Below are positions 49,362-57,700 of a DNA stretch of 64,000 nucleotides, in pieces; positions within the stretch are counted from its first letter, which is position 1, and the number at the start of each line of letters is the position of its first letter. Under the pieces are notes generated by a model. That model saw only the letters and a program-made list of their open reading frames with translations, ran no database searches and was not told the DNA's origin. This stretch comes from Actinophytocola oryzae (GTDB taxonomy: Bacteria; Actinomycetota; Actinomycetes; Mycobacteriales; Pseudonocardiaceae): positions 496,001 to 560,000 of the forward strand of contig NZ_SOCP01000001.1 in NCBI RefSeq assembly GCF_004364325.1. Direction: 5' to 3'. A program made the translations under genes and the position numbers.

Positions 49362-50582
49362 CTAGGCCGTGAACGCGAGCACCGCGTTCTGGCCACCGAA
49401 GCCGAACGAATTGCTGACCGCGACGTCGACCCGCTGTGCCCTGGCCGCCTTGGCCACCACATCCACGTCGACCTCGGGATCCTGACTGTCGAGGTTCGCG
49501 GTCGGCGGCACCTGCCCGTCGCGCACGGTCAGCACGGTCAACGCAGCCTCGATCGCACCGGCCGCCCCGAGCGTGTGACCAACCACGCCCTTGGTAGAGG
49601 TGACCGTGGCGCCGCCGGGCAGCAGACCCCGCAGGACCTTGGCCTCGACCGCGTCGTTGAGCGGCGTCGACGTGCCGTGCGCGTTGACATGGTCGACATC
49701 GGCGGGACTCAGCCCACCGTCGGCGAGCGCGGCGAGGATCGCCCTGCGGGCACCCGTGCCCTCCGGATCCGGCGCGGTCAGATGGTGGGCGTCGGCCGAC
49801 GCGCCGTAGCCGGCGAGCCGCGCGTGGACCCGCGCGCCACGTGCCCGCGCGTCGGTCTCCCGCTCCAGCACCAGGATCCCGCTGCCCTCACCGATGACGA
49901 ACCCGTCCCGGTCCGTGTCGAACGGCCGGGACGCGGCACCCGGATCGCCTAGCCGCTTCGACAGCGCACCCATCTGCGCGAAGCCCGTGACGATCAGCGG
50001 GCTGACCCCCGCCTCGGCGCCGCCGGTGATCACCACGTCACACCGGTTGCTGCGCAACAGGTCCAGCGCGGTCCCGATGGCCGTCGCGCCGGACGCGCAC
50101 GCCGTGGCCGTGACCAGGCACGGGCCCTTGGCGCCGAACCGCATGGCGACGTTGCCCGCCACCATGTTGGGCACCAGCATCGGGATCAGCAGCGCCGACA
50201 CGGCTTCGGCGCCGCGGTCGAGCAGGTTGCGGTGCTGCTTCTCCCAGGTGCTCACCCCGCCGAGGCCGCAGCCGATGACCACGGCGACCCTGGGTGCGTC
50301 CCAGGACTCCGGGTCGAGGCCGGCGTCGGCGACGGCCTCCCGGGTGGCGGCGATGGCGAGTTGGGTGAACCGGTCCTGGGTGAGGTTCGCGCGCCTGCCC
50401 GAGTGCTTGTTGGGCTCGAAGCCCGGGACCGTGCAGGCGAAGTCCACCGGCAGCCCGGCCAGGTGCTCGGTGCGGGCCGCGGTCGGCGTGCCGGACCACA
50501 CCCGCTCCTGGGTGGCCGCCACGCCGATCCCGGCCGCCGTGACCAGGCCGAGCCCGGTGACCGCGATCGACGGAGAAGTCAC
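49362..50582 (-). CDS. Beta-ketoacyl-ACP synthase II (KAS II/FabF-like)
   Basis: A 406-residue elongating ketosynthase. The active-site Cys is in LVTATACASGAT near residue 163. The catalytic histidines are in VNAHGTSTPLND and STKGVVGHTLGAAG, so it should be active rather than a chain-length factor. GTG 50582 follows GAGGGGG. It is downstream of KAS III and ACP on the same strand, but a 416-bp repeat-rich gap separates it from ACP. No partner chain-length factor is present, so it probably acts as a homodimer on the cluster ACP. Confidence 0.93.
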   Translation of the reverse strand: MTSPSIAVTGLGLVTAAGIGVAATQERVWSGTPTAARTEHLAGLPVDFACTVPGFEPNKHSGRRANLTQDRFTQLAIAATREAVADAGLDPESWDAPRVAVVIGCGLGGVSTWEKQHRNLLDRGAEAVSALLIPMLVPNMVAGNVAMRFGAKGPCLVTATACASGATAIGTALDLLRSNRCDVVITGGAEAGVSPLIVTGFAQMGALSKRLGDPGAASRPFDTDRDGFVIGEGSGILVLERETDARARGARVHARLAGYGASADAHHLTAPDPEGTGARRAILAALADGGLSPADVDHVNAHGTSTPLNDAVEAKVLRGLLPGGATVTSTKGVVGHTLGAAGAIEAALTVLTVRDGQVPPTANLDSQDPEVDVDVVAKAARAQRVDVAVSNSFGFGGQNAVLAFTA

Positions 50583-50658
50583 GATGCCCCCTCGCCCGCC
50601 CTGCCCGACGCTATCCACATGGCAACGAGCGGAGCGTCCGTTCTGCTCCCTGAGCCCT

Positions 50659-50712
50659 TATGAAAGTCCCATTCGTTGCTACCTGAACCCGTGTGAGAGT
50701 CCCATTCGTGCG
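50659..50712. repeat. 33-bp repeat, two copies
   Basis: TGAAAGTCCCATTCGT at 50661 and TGAGAGTCCCATTCGT at 50694, within about 33-bp units in the gap between KAS II and ACP. It is a different family from the GAAGG repeats. Confidence 0.7.
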
Positions 50713-50732
50713 TCCGGTCGCAGGTGAGTGGC

Positions 50733-51009
50733 CATTGTGGACGTTCTTTGGCCGCTCCGCAAGCCTGGCTCACGGCGTCTCCGTTCCGCTGCGTTGCGCC
50801 CAGACGCTTCGCAGGCTCCGCTGCCCTGCGCGGGCTCGGTGGCGTCGTGAATATGGACCGTTCGCTCCGCAGGCTCCGCTCACGACGCCTCCGTTCCCGC
50901 TGCGTGGCGCCGGAACGCTTCGCAGGCTCCGCTGCACCGGCGCCCTCCGCGGGCTCGGTGGCGTCGTGAATATGGACCGTTCGCTCCGCAGGCTCCGCTC
51001 ACGACGCCT
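50733..51009. repeat. 119-bp tandem repeat overlapping the ACP 3' end
   Basis: A 60-base block at 50831-50890 recurs identically at 50950-51009, a period of 119. A diverged earlier copy lies at about 50733-50840. Shared words are CTCCGCAGGCTCCGCTCACG and GGCTCGGTGGCGTCGTGAAT. The last copy contains the stop codon and final codons of the ACP gene. The gap 50583-50998 contains nothing else that I recognise. Confidence 0.85.
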
Positions 51010-51247
51010 TCGCCTCCGCCATCTGCTGGCTGATCAGCTCCGCCGCCCGCTCGATCGTGTCGCGTGGGGACGCCGTGTCCTCCTCGATGGAGACCCCGAT
51101 CTCGGTCTGCACCACCAGTAGCAGCTCGACCATGAACAGCGAGTCCATGTCCAGGTCCTCGAAGGTGATGCCCGGCTTGATCTCCGCCCGGTCCACCTCG
51201 AAGCGGGTCACCAGCAGGTCCACCAGGCGGTCGTACATGTCACTCAT
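50999..51247 (-). CDS. Acyl carrier protein
   Basis: An 82-residue carrier protein. The phosphopantetheine attachment site is DLDMDSLFMVELL, with Ser near residue 36. The sequence is diverged from typical AcpP (DSLFMVELLLVVQTEIG), which fits a pathway-specific carrier. ATG 51247 follows AAGGAG. The KAS III gene ends 21 bases upstream, so the two are co-transcribed. The last residues (Ala-Ser) and the stop are encoded inside a copy of the 119-bp tandem repeat. Confidence 0.93.
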   Translation of the reverse strand: MSDMYDRLVDLLVTRFEVDRAEIKPGITFEDLDMDSLFMVELLLVVQTEIGVSIEEDTASPRDTIERAAELISQQMAEAKAS

Positions 51248-51268
51248 CGGTTGGGCTCCTTCGTTGTG

Positions 51269-52270
51269 TCAGGCCCGGCTGAGCACGGGCCACGTCAGTA
51301 CGGTCGAACCCCAGGTCAGCCCGCCGCCGAACGCGGTGAGCAGCACCCGTTGGCCGGCACGCAGCTCGCCGTTCGCGTGTGCGTGGTCCAGCGCGAGCGG
51401 GATGGACGCCGCCGCCGTGTTGCCGACCTCGGCCAGGTTGCCGAGACAGCGCTCCCGGGGCAGGCCCAGCGAGTCGGCCAGGCTGGCGAGGATGCGTTGG
51501 TTGGCCTGGTGCCCGACCAGCGCGTCTACCTCGCCGATCGCGGTGCCGGTCGCGTCCAGCACCGCGCGGCACGACTCCGTCATGCGTCGCACGGCCCGCC
51601 AGAAGACTTCCTTGCCCGCCATGGAGAAGTACTCGTCGCCTGGCTCCGGCGCCTTGCCGGACAGGCGTTGACGGGACCCGCCCGCACGCACGGTGATGAG
51701 GTCCTGCCCCTCGCCGTCGCTGCCCAGGTCGCACGGGCCCAGGGCGCCCGCCTCTTCGGGGTCGCCTGCCCGCAATACCACCGCGCCCGCGCCGTCGCCG
51801 AAGATCACCGACGTGGCGCGGTCGTCCGGGTTGAGGATGCTCGAGAACGTCTCGGCGCCGATCACCAGCGCCGAGGACGCCGTGCCGGCCGCGATCAGGC
51901 CCGCGGCGTTCGCCAGGCCGTACAGGAACCCGGTGCAGACCGCCGCGACGTCGAACGCCGCCACACCCGTCATGCCGAGCTGGCTCGCTACCAGCGGCGC
52001 GGTGCCCGGACAGGGGCGGTCCGGGGTCGTGGTGGCCACGACGACCACGTCCACGCTCGTCTGGCCTGCCGACTTGAGTGCCTGCGCACCCGCGCCGACC
52101 GCGAGGTCCGAGGTGGCGCTGCCCTGGTCGGCGTACCGGCGGGTGCTGATGCCGGTCCGCGAGCGGATCCACTCGTCGGTGGTGTCCAGGCGGGTTGTCA
52201 GCTCCGCGTTGGACACCGACCTGGCGGGCAGGCAGCTGCCGATGCCCGCGACGACCGCCGCACGGTTCAC
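51269..52270 (-). CDS. Beta-ketoacyl-ACP synthase III (KAS III/FabH-like)
   Basis: A 333-residue initiating ketosynthase. The Cys-His-Asn triad is visible: Cys in FDVAAVCTGFLYGL near residue 110, His in ALVGHQANQRIL and Asn in EVGNTAAAS. GTG 52270 has AGGGGG upstream. It heads the minus-strand set KAS III, ACP, KAS II, GMC and lies behind the second direct-repeat promoter. The order resembles the fabH-acpP-fabF part of primary FAS II but without fabD. It probably primes a short acyl chain from an acyl-CoA; the primer is unknown. Confidence 0.93.
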   Translation of the reverse strand: MNRAAVVAGIGSCLPARSVSNAELTTRLDTTDEWIRSRTGISTRRYADQGSATSDLAVGAGAQALKSAGQTSVDVVVVATTTPDRPCPGTAPLVASQLGMTGVAAFDVAAVCTGFLYGLANAAGLIAAGTASSALVIGAETFSSILNPDDRATSVIFGDGAGAVVLRAGDPEEAGALGPCDLGSDGEGQDLITVRAGGSRQRLSGKAPEPGDEYFSMAGKEVFWRAVRRMTESCRAVLDATGTAIGEVDALVGHQANQRILASLADSLGLPRERCLGNLAEVGNTAAASIPLALDHAHANGELRAGQRVLLTAFGGGLTWGSTVLTWPVLSRA

Positions 52271-52321
52271 CTTGCCCCCTACGGAATCCGGCTGTGTGTC
52301 CTGTCGATGCTGGGTGCGCGG

Positions 52322-52383
52322 GCTGACCGACCGCTGACCGGCGGCTGACCTGACCCGTAGGCGATCGGTCACCGGCCGGTCAG
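52322..52383. promoter_or_regulatory. Direct heptamer repeats, probable SARP-binding promoter 2
   Basis: GCTGACC occurs at 52322, 52333 and 52344, exactly 11 bp apart. CGGTCAC at 52366 and CGGTCAG at 52377 keep the same phase. The site lies between the divergent KAS III and dehydratase genes. About 40 bp match promoter 1 (45.8 kb) in reverse orientation with about five mismatches. The SARP gene lies 0.5 kb away. Confidence 0.78.
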
Positions 52384-52405
52384 CGCGACGGTTGATCGTG
52401 GTCGC

Positions 52406-52900
52406 ATGCGGGTTTTCGACGGTGCGGCCGAGCTGGCCGGTGAGGTCGGCAACGACCTCGGCGCGTGCGCGTGGCGGGAGCTGACCCAGGCCGAGGTCAC
52501 GGCGTTCGCCGAGGCGACCGGGGACCTCCAGTGGATCCACGTCGACCCCGAACGCGCGGCGGAGGGACCCTTCGGCGGGCCCGTCGCCCACGGCTTCTAC
52601 CTGCTGTCCCTGCTGCCGGCGCTGCTTGCCGAGGTGTTCACGATCGAGGGCGTCGGCGCGGTGGTGAACCTCGGTGTCGACGCCGTCCGCTTCCACCGCC
52701 CGGTTCGCGTCGGCGCGCGTTTCCGTTACGTGGCAACGGTCGACGCGGTCGAGGTGCGCAGGCGCGGGGTCGCGGACGTGACGCTCGGCGCCCGGCTCGA
52801 GGTGGCGGACATGGCGGAGCCCGCGCTGACGGCAGTGCTTCACCAGATGGTGCGCCCGCCCCGCCGGGTCCCTCAGCGCGAGGCGGCCACCACGCGGTGA
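52406..52900 (+). CDS. MaoC-type (R)-specific enoyl hydratase/dehydratase
   Basis: A 164-residue hot-dog dehydratase of the MaoC/PhaJ type. The active-site segment is FAEATGDLQWIHVDPERA, with the Asp and His dyad near residues 40-45, followed by GPFGGPVAHGFYLLSLLP. It dehydrates 3-hydroxyacyl or hydrates enoyl thioesters. With KAS III, ACP and KAS II it supplies the dehydration step for an unsaturated acyl chain; ketoreductase and enoyl reductase are not visible. It is transcribed divergently from KAS III. Its 3' end overlaps the SARP gene tail to tail by 28 bases. Confidence 0.9.
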   Translation: MRVFDGAAELAGEVGNDLGACAWRELTQAEVTAFAEATGDLQWIHVDPERAAEGPFGGPVAHGFYLLSLLPALLAEVFTIEGVGAVVNLGVDAVRFHRPVRVGARFRYVATVDAVEVRRRGVADVTLGARLEVADMAEPALTAVLHQMVRPPRRVPQREAATTR

Positions 52901-53646
52901 GGGCCGGCCAGTACCGGGTCCTGCGCCAGGATGTCCTCGTGGCAGCGGCGCAACCGGGCCCCGGGCTGCACGCCCAGCTCCACGTCCAGCCTGTTGCGGA
53001 TCCGGTGGAACGCCGACAGCGCGTCGCTCTGGCGCCCGCACCGGTACAGCGCGACCATCAGCAGCTCGCAGAACGACTCGCGCAGCGGGTTCTGCGCGAC
53101 CAGCCTGCCGAGGTCGGCCACCGCGGTCGCCACGTCGCCGACGGCGAGGCGTGCCGCCGCCAGATCCTCCCACAGGCTCAGGCGCCGCTCCTCGAACAGC
53201 GTCGCGGCACCCCGGCAGCGCAGGCCGTCACCCGCGTCGAGCAGCGCCGGACCACGCCAGAGGCTGAGCGCCTCGGTCAGCACCTCGACCGCCCGCTCCG
53301 GCACCGTGTCGACCATGGCCGCGCCACGCGAGGCGAGGTCGAGGAACCGGGTGGCGTCGACCTCGCCCGAGGGCAGCCGCAGGAGGTAGCCGTTGGGCAC
53401 CGCGGCCAGCTCGATCTCGCCGTCGCCGAGCACCTTGCGCAGCCTCGTGGCCTGCGCCTGTAGGGCGTTGCGCGGGTTGCCGAGGCCGCGGTCGGACCAC
53501 AGCTCGTCGGCCAGCTCGTCGTAGGACACCGGGCGGCCGGGGTCGAGCGCGAGCACCGCGAGCAGTGCGCGTGTTTTCGCGGCACGAATGTCGCGGGCGG
53601 TGCCGTCCACCGTCACCGAGACGGTGCCGAGAAGTCCGATGAGCAC
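52873..53646 (-). CDS. SARP-family pathway activator
   Basis: A 257-residue Streptomyces-antibiotic-regulatory-protein-type activator. Residues 1-90 are an OmpR-like winged helix (IRAAKTRALLAVLALDPG, then YDELADELWSDRG and NALQAQATRLRKVLG). Residues 95-245 are the bacterial transcriptional activation domain (LWEDLAAARLAVGD, then LFxE-type and DALSAFHRIRNRLDVELG segments). No C-terminal NB-ARC or TPR extension is present, so it is a small SARP. GTG 53646 follows TTGGGGAG. Small SARPs activate local biosynthetic genes through direct heptamer repeats, and such repeats lie in both divergent promoters of this cluster. Confidence 0.92.
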   Translation of the reverse strand: MLIGLLGTVSVTVDGTARDIRAAKTRALLAVLALDPGRPVSYDELADELWSDRGLGNPRNALQAQATRLRKVLGDGEIELAAVPNGYLLRLPSGEVDATRFLDLASRGAAMVDTVPERAVEVLTEALSLWRGPALLDAGDGLRCRGAATLFEERRLSLWEDLAAARLAVGDVATAVADLGRLVAQNPLRESFCELLMVALYRCGRQSDALSAFHRIRNRLDVELGVQPGARLRRCHEDILAQDPVLAGPHRVVAASR

Positions 53647-53841
53647 GTTCTCCCCAATCCGATGCTGTCGGGCATCCTTTTCGAGGAGTAGCACAATCAC
53701 GGCGGCGAAAGCCAGGAATGGTTGCTTCTCCCGGGGGCCCCAGGGCCGCCCCAGGGGATTCCCTAGTGCCCTCTCACACCGCGGTCGCGGCAGACTCGGG
53801 AATCGATCGACGCCTGCGAATTCCCTGGATCGGAGCGACGC

Positions 53842-54681
53842 GTGAAGCCGGAGACCGACACCCTGCGGGCCACCCCGACGCCCTACCTCGACCACGTGAT
53901 GGTCCTGGTGGACCGGGACACCTACGGGGCGGTGCTGGCCGAGGAGCACCTCGGCGCGACGTTCGGCAGGCGCAAGCACAAGCAGGCCGACAGCTCCATC
54001 GCCGGCTCGTACTCCACGCTCGGCATCGCCGGCCGCGAGACCCTGGTCGAGCTGTTCGAGGAGGTGCCCGGCGGGTCCCCGATGCGAGGCGGGCTCGTGT
54101 TCTCGTTCGAGCGCACCGGGTCCGCGCAGGCCGCCAGGTCGGTGCTCGACGGCGCCGACGACGTGAGCTACTACTACGACCTGGTCAGGCGGGCGGTCGA
54201 CGGCGCGGACGAGCCGCAGCCCTGGTACCACCTGATCAACGTCGACCTCGGGCCGGGCAGCCCGTTCGTGTTGTTCCTCAACGAGGTCACCCCCGAGTAC
54301 TTCGCCTCGCTCGGCGCGAAGCCTGCCGACGACGGTGCGCTGCGGCGCCGCGAGTACCTCGACGCGGCACTCGGCGAGACCGACGGCGGCGACCGCGTCT
54401 TCGGCGACATCCGGGGCGTCACGATCGACGTGACCGCCGACCGGGCGAGCCGGATCGCCGCCGCGCTGACCCAGTTCGGCTTCACCGAGGCGCGGACCGA
54501 CGGCGGCGTCGAGCTGTCCAGGGCCGACCTCACCCTGTCGCTGCGGATCGCCGAAACGGAACGCGTGACCGGACTGCGCCTGGAACTGTTCGGCGCGGAT
54601 CCGGGCACGGAATTCACGTTCGGCGGCGGCAGCAAATTGGTCGTCGATTCCGAGGAGTCGGCGAGGTGGCTGTTCTTCTGA
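53842..54681 (+). CDS. DUF5829-like protein of unknown function
   Basis: A 279-residue protein with no signal or membrane segment. The N-terminal LDHVMVLVDRDTYGAVLAEE, the segment SYSTLGIAGRETLVELFE and the later GDIRGVTIDVTADRA are arranged like a two-lobed glyoxalase (VOC) fold, as in the DUF5829 family. I recall this family from memory only. GTG 53842 follows GGAG seven bases upstream. It lies 54 bases before the NRPS gene on the same strand, so it is probably the first gene of the NRPS operon. It could be a tailoring lyase/isomerase or a binding/resistance protein. Confidence 0.65.
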   Translation: MKPETDTLRATPTPYLDHVMVLVDRDTYGAVLAEEHLGATFGRRKHKQADSSIAGSYSTLGIAGRETLVELFEEVPGGSPMRGGLVFSFERTGSAQAARSVLDGADDVSYYYDLVRRAVDGADEPQPWYHLINVDLGPGSPFVLFLNEVTPEYFASLGAKPADDGALRRREYLDAALGETDGGDRVFGDIRGVTIDVTADRASRIAAALTQFGFTEARTDGGVELSRADLTLSLRIAETERVTGLRLELFGADPGTEFTFGGGSKLVVDSEESARWLFF

Positions 54682-54735
54682 TCCCGGTGTGTGAATTCCT
54701 CCGATTCCGTGCAGGCTGAGGGAGCAGCGGAGTAC

Positions 54736-57700
54736 ATGAGCTTTCCCAGGATCTTCGACGAGATCGTCGCCGCGACCCCTGACGCGGTCGCCGTCGAGTA
54801 CCTCGACCACACGCTGACCTACCGCGAGCTGGACGCGCACGCCGCGAGGATCACCAGCGCGCTGCGTGACCACGGCATCGGGCGCGGTGACGTGGTCGGT
54901 GTGTCCGCCCGCCCGTCGCAGTACCTGCCCGCCGCGATGCTCGGCATCGTGCGGGCGGGTGCGGCGTGGCTGCCGCTCGACCCGTCCTATCCCGAGGACC
55001 GCCTGCGTTACATGGCCGCCGACGCGGGCATCCGCCTGCTGGTCGGCGATCCCGGCGTGGACCCGGCCGCCGACGTCGAGGTGCTCAGCGCCGCCGACCC
55101 GGGCACCGCGGCCGGTACCAGCACCGAGGTCACGTCCGCCGACACCGCGTACGTCATCTACACCTCCGGCTCCACCGGCAGGCCCAAGGGCGTCGCGGTC
55201 ACCCACGGCGGCCTCGCGAACCTCATCACCGCGCAGGCCGAGACGTTCGGCGTCGGGCCGGGGGACCGGGTGCTGCAGTTCGCCCCGACCAGCTTCGACG
55301 CGTCGGTGTTCGAGATCGTCATGGCGCTGGCCACCGGCGCGACGCTCGTGCTCGCCCCCCGCGACGACCTCGGCCCCGGCCCCGCACTCGCGGACCTGCT
55401 GGCACACAGGCACATCAGCCACCTGACCGTCCCGCCCTCCGTGCTCGCGACCCTGCCGGAACCAGGCGCGGCACGCGGCGCCGCCCTGCCCGACCTGCGG
55501 GTGCTCGTGTGCGCGGGTGAGGCGCTGCCCGCACACCTCGTGGCGGCCTGGCAGCCGGGCAGGCGCATGTTCAACGCGTACGGCCCCACCGAGACCACCG
55601 TGTGGGCGACAGTCGCCGAGGTCTCCGCCGGAGCGACCAAACCCACCATCGGCGCCGCCATCCACGGCGCGACGGCCGCGGTCGTCGACGAGCAGCTCCA
55701 TCCGCTCCCCCCAGGCTCCCCGGGTGAGCTGCTCGTCGGCGGCCTCGGCGTGGCACACGGCTACCTCGACCGGCCGGGCCTGACCGCGCGCCGGTTCGTG
55801 CCGGACCCGGCAGGCCGTCCGGGCTCGCGCCGCTACCGCACCGGCGATCTGGTGGTGGCCCACGAGGACGGCGCGCTGGAGTTCCTCGGCCGCGTCGACA
55901 ACCAGGTCAAGATCCGCGGCATCCGGATCGAGCCGGAGGAGGTCACGAGCGTCCTCGCCGGCCACCCGTCGGTCACCGACGCGGTGGTCGTCGCCCGCGA
56001 CCTCGGCCGGGGCGCGGAGCTGCACGGCTATGTCACCGGCGACGCCGACCCCGACACGCTGCGGGCCTGGCTGCGTGACCGGGTGCCCGACCACCTGGTG
56101 CCCGCCACGGTCACCCGGCTCGCCACGCTGCCGCTGACCCCGAGCGGCAAGGTCGACCGCGACGCGCTCCCGGCACCCGTGAGCACGGGACCGGCGGACT
56201 ACACCGCCCCGGTCACCCCGACCGAGGAGGCACTCGCGGCGTTCCTCGCCGAGCTGCTCGGTCTGGCGCGGGTGGGCCGCACCGACGAGTTCTTCGCCCT
56301 GGGTGGCACGTCGCTGCTCGCGGGCAGGCTCGCCGCGAAGGTCCGCGTGGACCTCGGCCGCGAGCTGTCGCTGCCCGCGATCTACCGCGGTCGCACGGTC
56401 GCGGGCATGGCCGCGCTGCTCGACACGGGCACCACGCCCGAGGCCGTGCCGCCGGTGCCCACGACCACCGGCGACGAGCCCGCGCCGCTGTCGTTCCCGC
56501 AGGAACGCGTGTGGTTCCTGGAGAAGCTCGCGCCGGGCAACCTCGCCTACAACGCGCAGGCCACGATACGGCTGCGCGGCCAACTCGACGCCGACGTGCT
56601 GCGGGCGACGCTCACCGAGATCGTGCGCCGCCACGAGGTGTTCCGCTGCGCGTTCACCGCGGAGGGCGGCGCCCCGTCCCAACGGCCGGTGCCGCCGATG
56701 CCCGTCGAGCTGCCACTGCACGACCTCACCGACGCGCCGGACGACGACGAGCGGACCGAGCGGATCGTCGTCGAGACGGTGCGCGAGCCGTTCGTCCTCG
56801 ACCAGCCGCCACTCGCGAGGTGGGCCCTGATCCGGCACGCGCAGGACGATCACACGCTCGTCCACGTCGAGCACCACATGGTGCACGACGGCTGGTCGTT
56901 CGCCCTGTTCCTCCGGGAGCTGCAGGCGATCTACCCGGCGCTGTCGGCGGGCGGGCCGCCCCCGCCACCACCGGCGGCGGCCCGTTACACCGACTTCGCG
57001 CGCTGGCAGCGCGACTGGATCAGCGGCCCGGTGTTGGACGCGGGTGTCGCGCACTGGCTCGCGGAGCTGTCCGGCTGCCAGACCGTGCTGGACCTGCCGA
57101 CCGACCGGCCACGGCCGCGCGGGCAGAGCTTCCGCGGTGACGCCCTGCGTGTCCAGCTGCCCGCCGCGCTGTGCGAACGCCTGCGGGACTACGCCAGGGC
57201 ACGCGGCGTCACGCTCTACAGCACGCTGCTCACCGGGTTCGCGACCGTGCTCGCCCGCCACAGCGGCCAGTACGACATCGTGATCGGCAGCGGCGTCGCC
57301 AACCGCAGGCTCGCGGAGCTGGAGTCGCTGATCGGCATGGTGGTCAACACCCTGCCGCTGCGGGTCAACCTCACCGGCGCGCCGAGCTTCGACGAGGCGG
57401 TCGCCGCCACGCACGCCGGTCTCGGCCGGGCGGGCGAGTGGCCGGACGTGCCGCTGGAACGCCTGGTCGACGCGATGAACCTGCCGCGCGACCCGAGCCG
57501 CAACCCGCTGTTCCAGGTCATGTTCAACGCACACGACTCCGCGGTGCCCGACGTCGACTTCGCGGGCATCACAGGCGCGGTGCTGGAGCGGCACAACGGC
57601 TCGGCGAAGACCGACATCAACATCGTCGTGATCCCCAGGGCCGAGCAGCGGGCGGGGCGCGCCGTCACCGGCGAGTCCGACCCGATCACGCTGATCTGGG

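Noticed and set aside
49362-50582. KAS II as an inactive chain-length factor
   Set aside because: The active-site Cys and both His motifs are intact.
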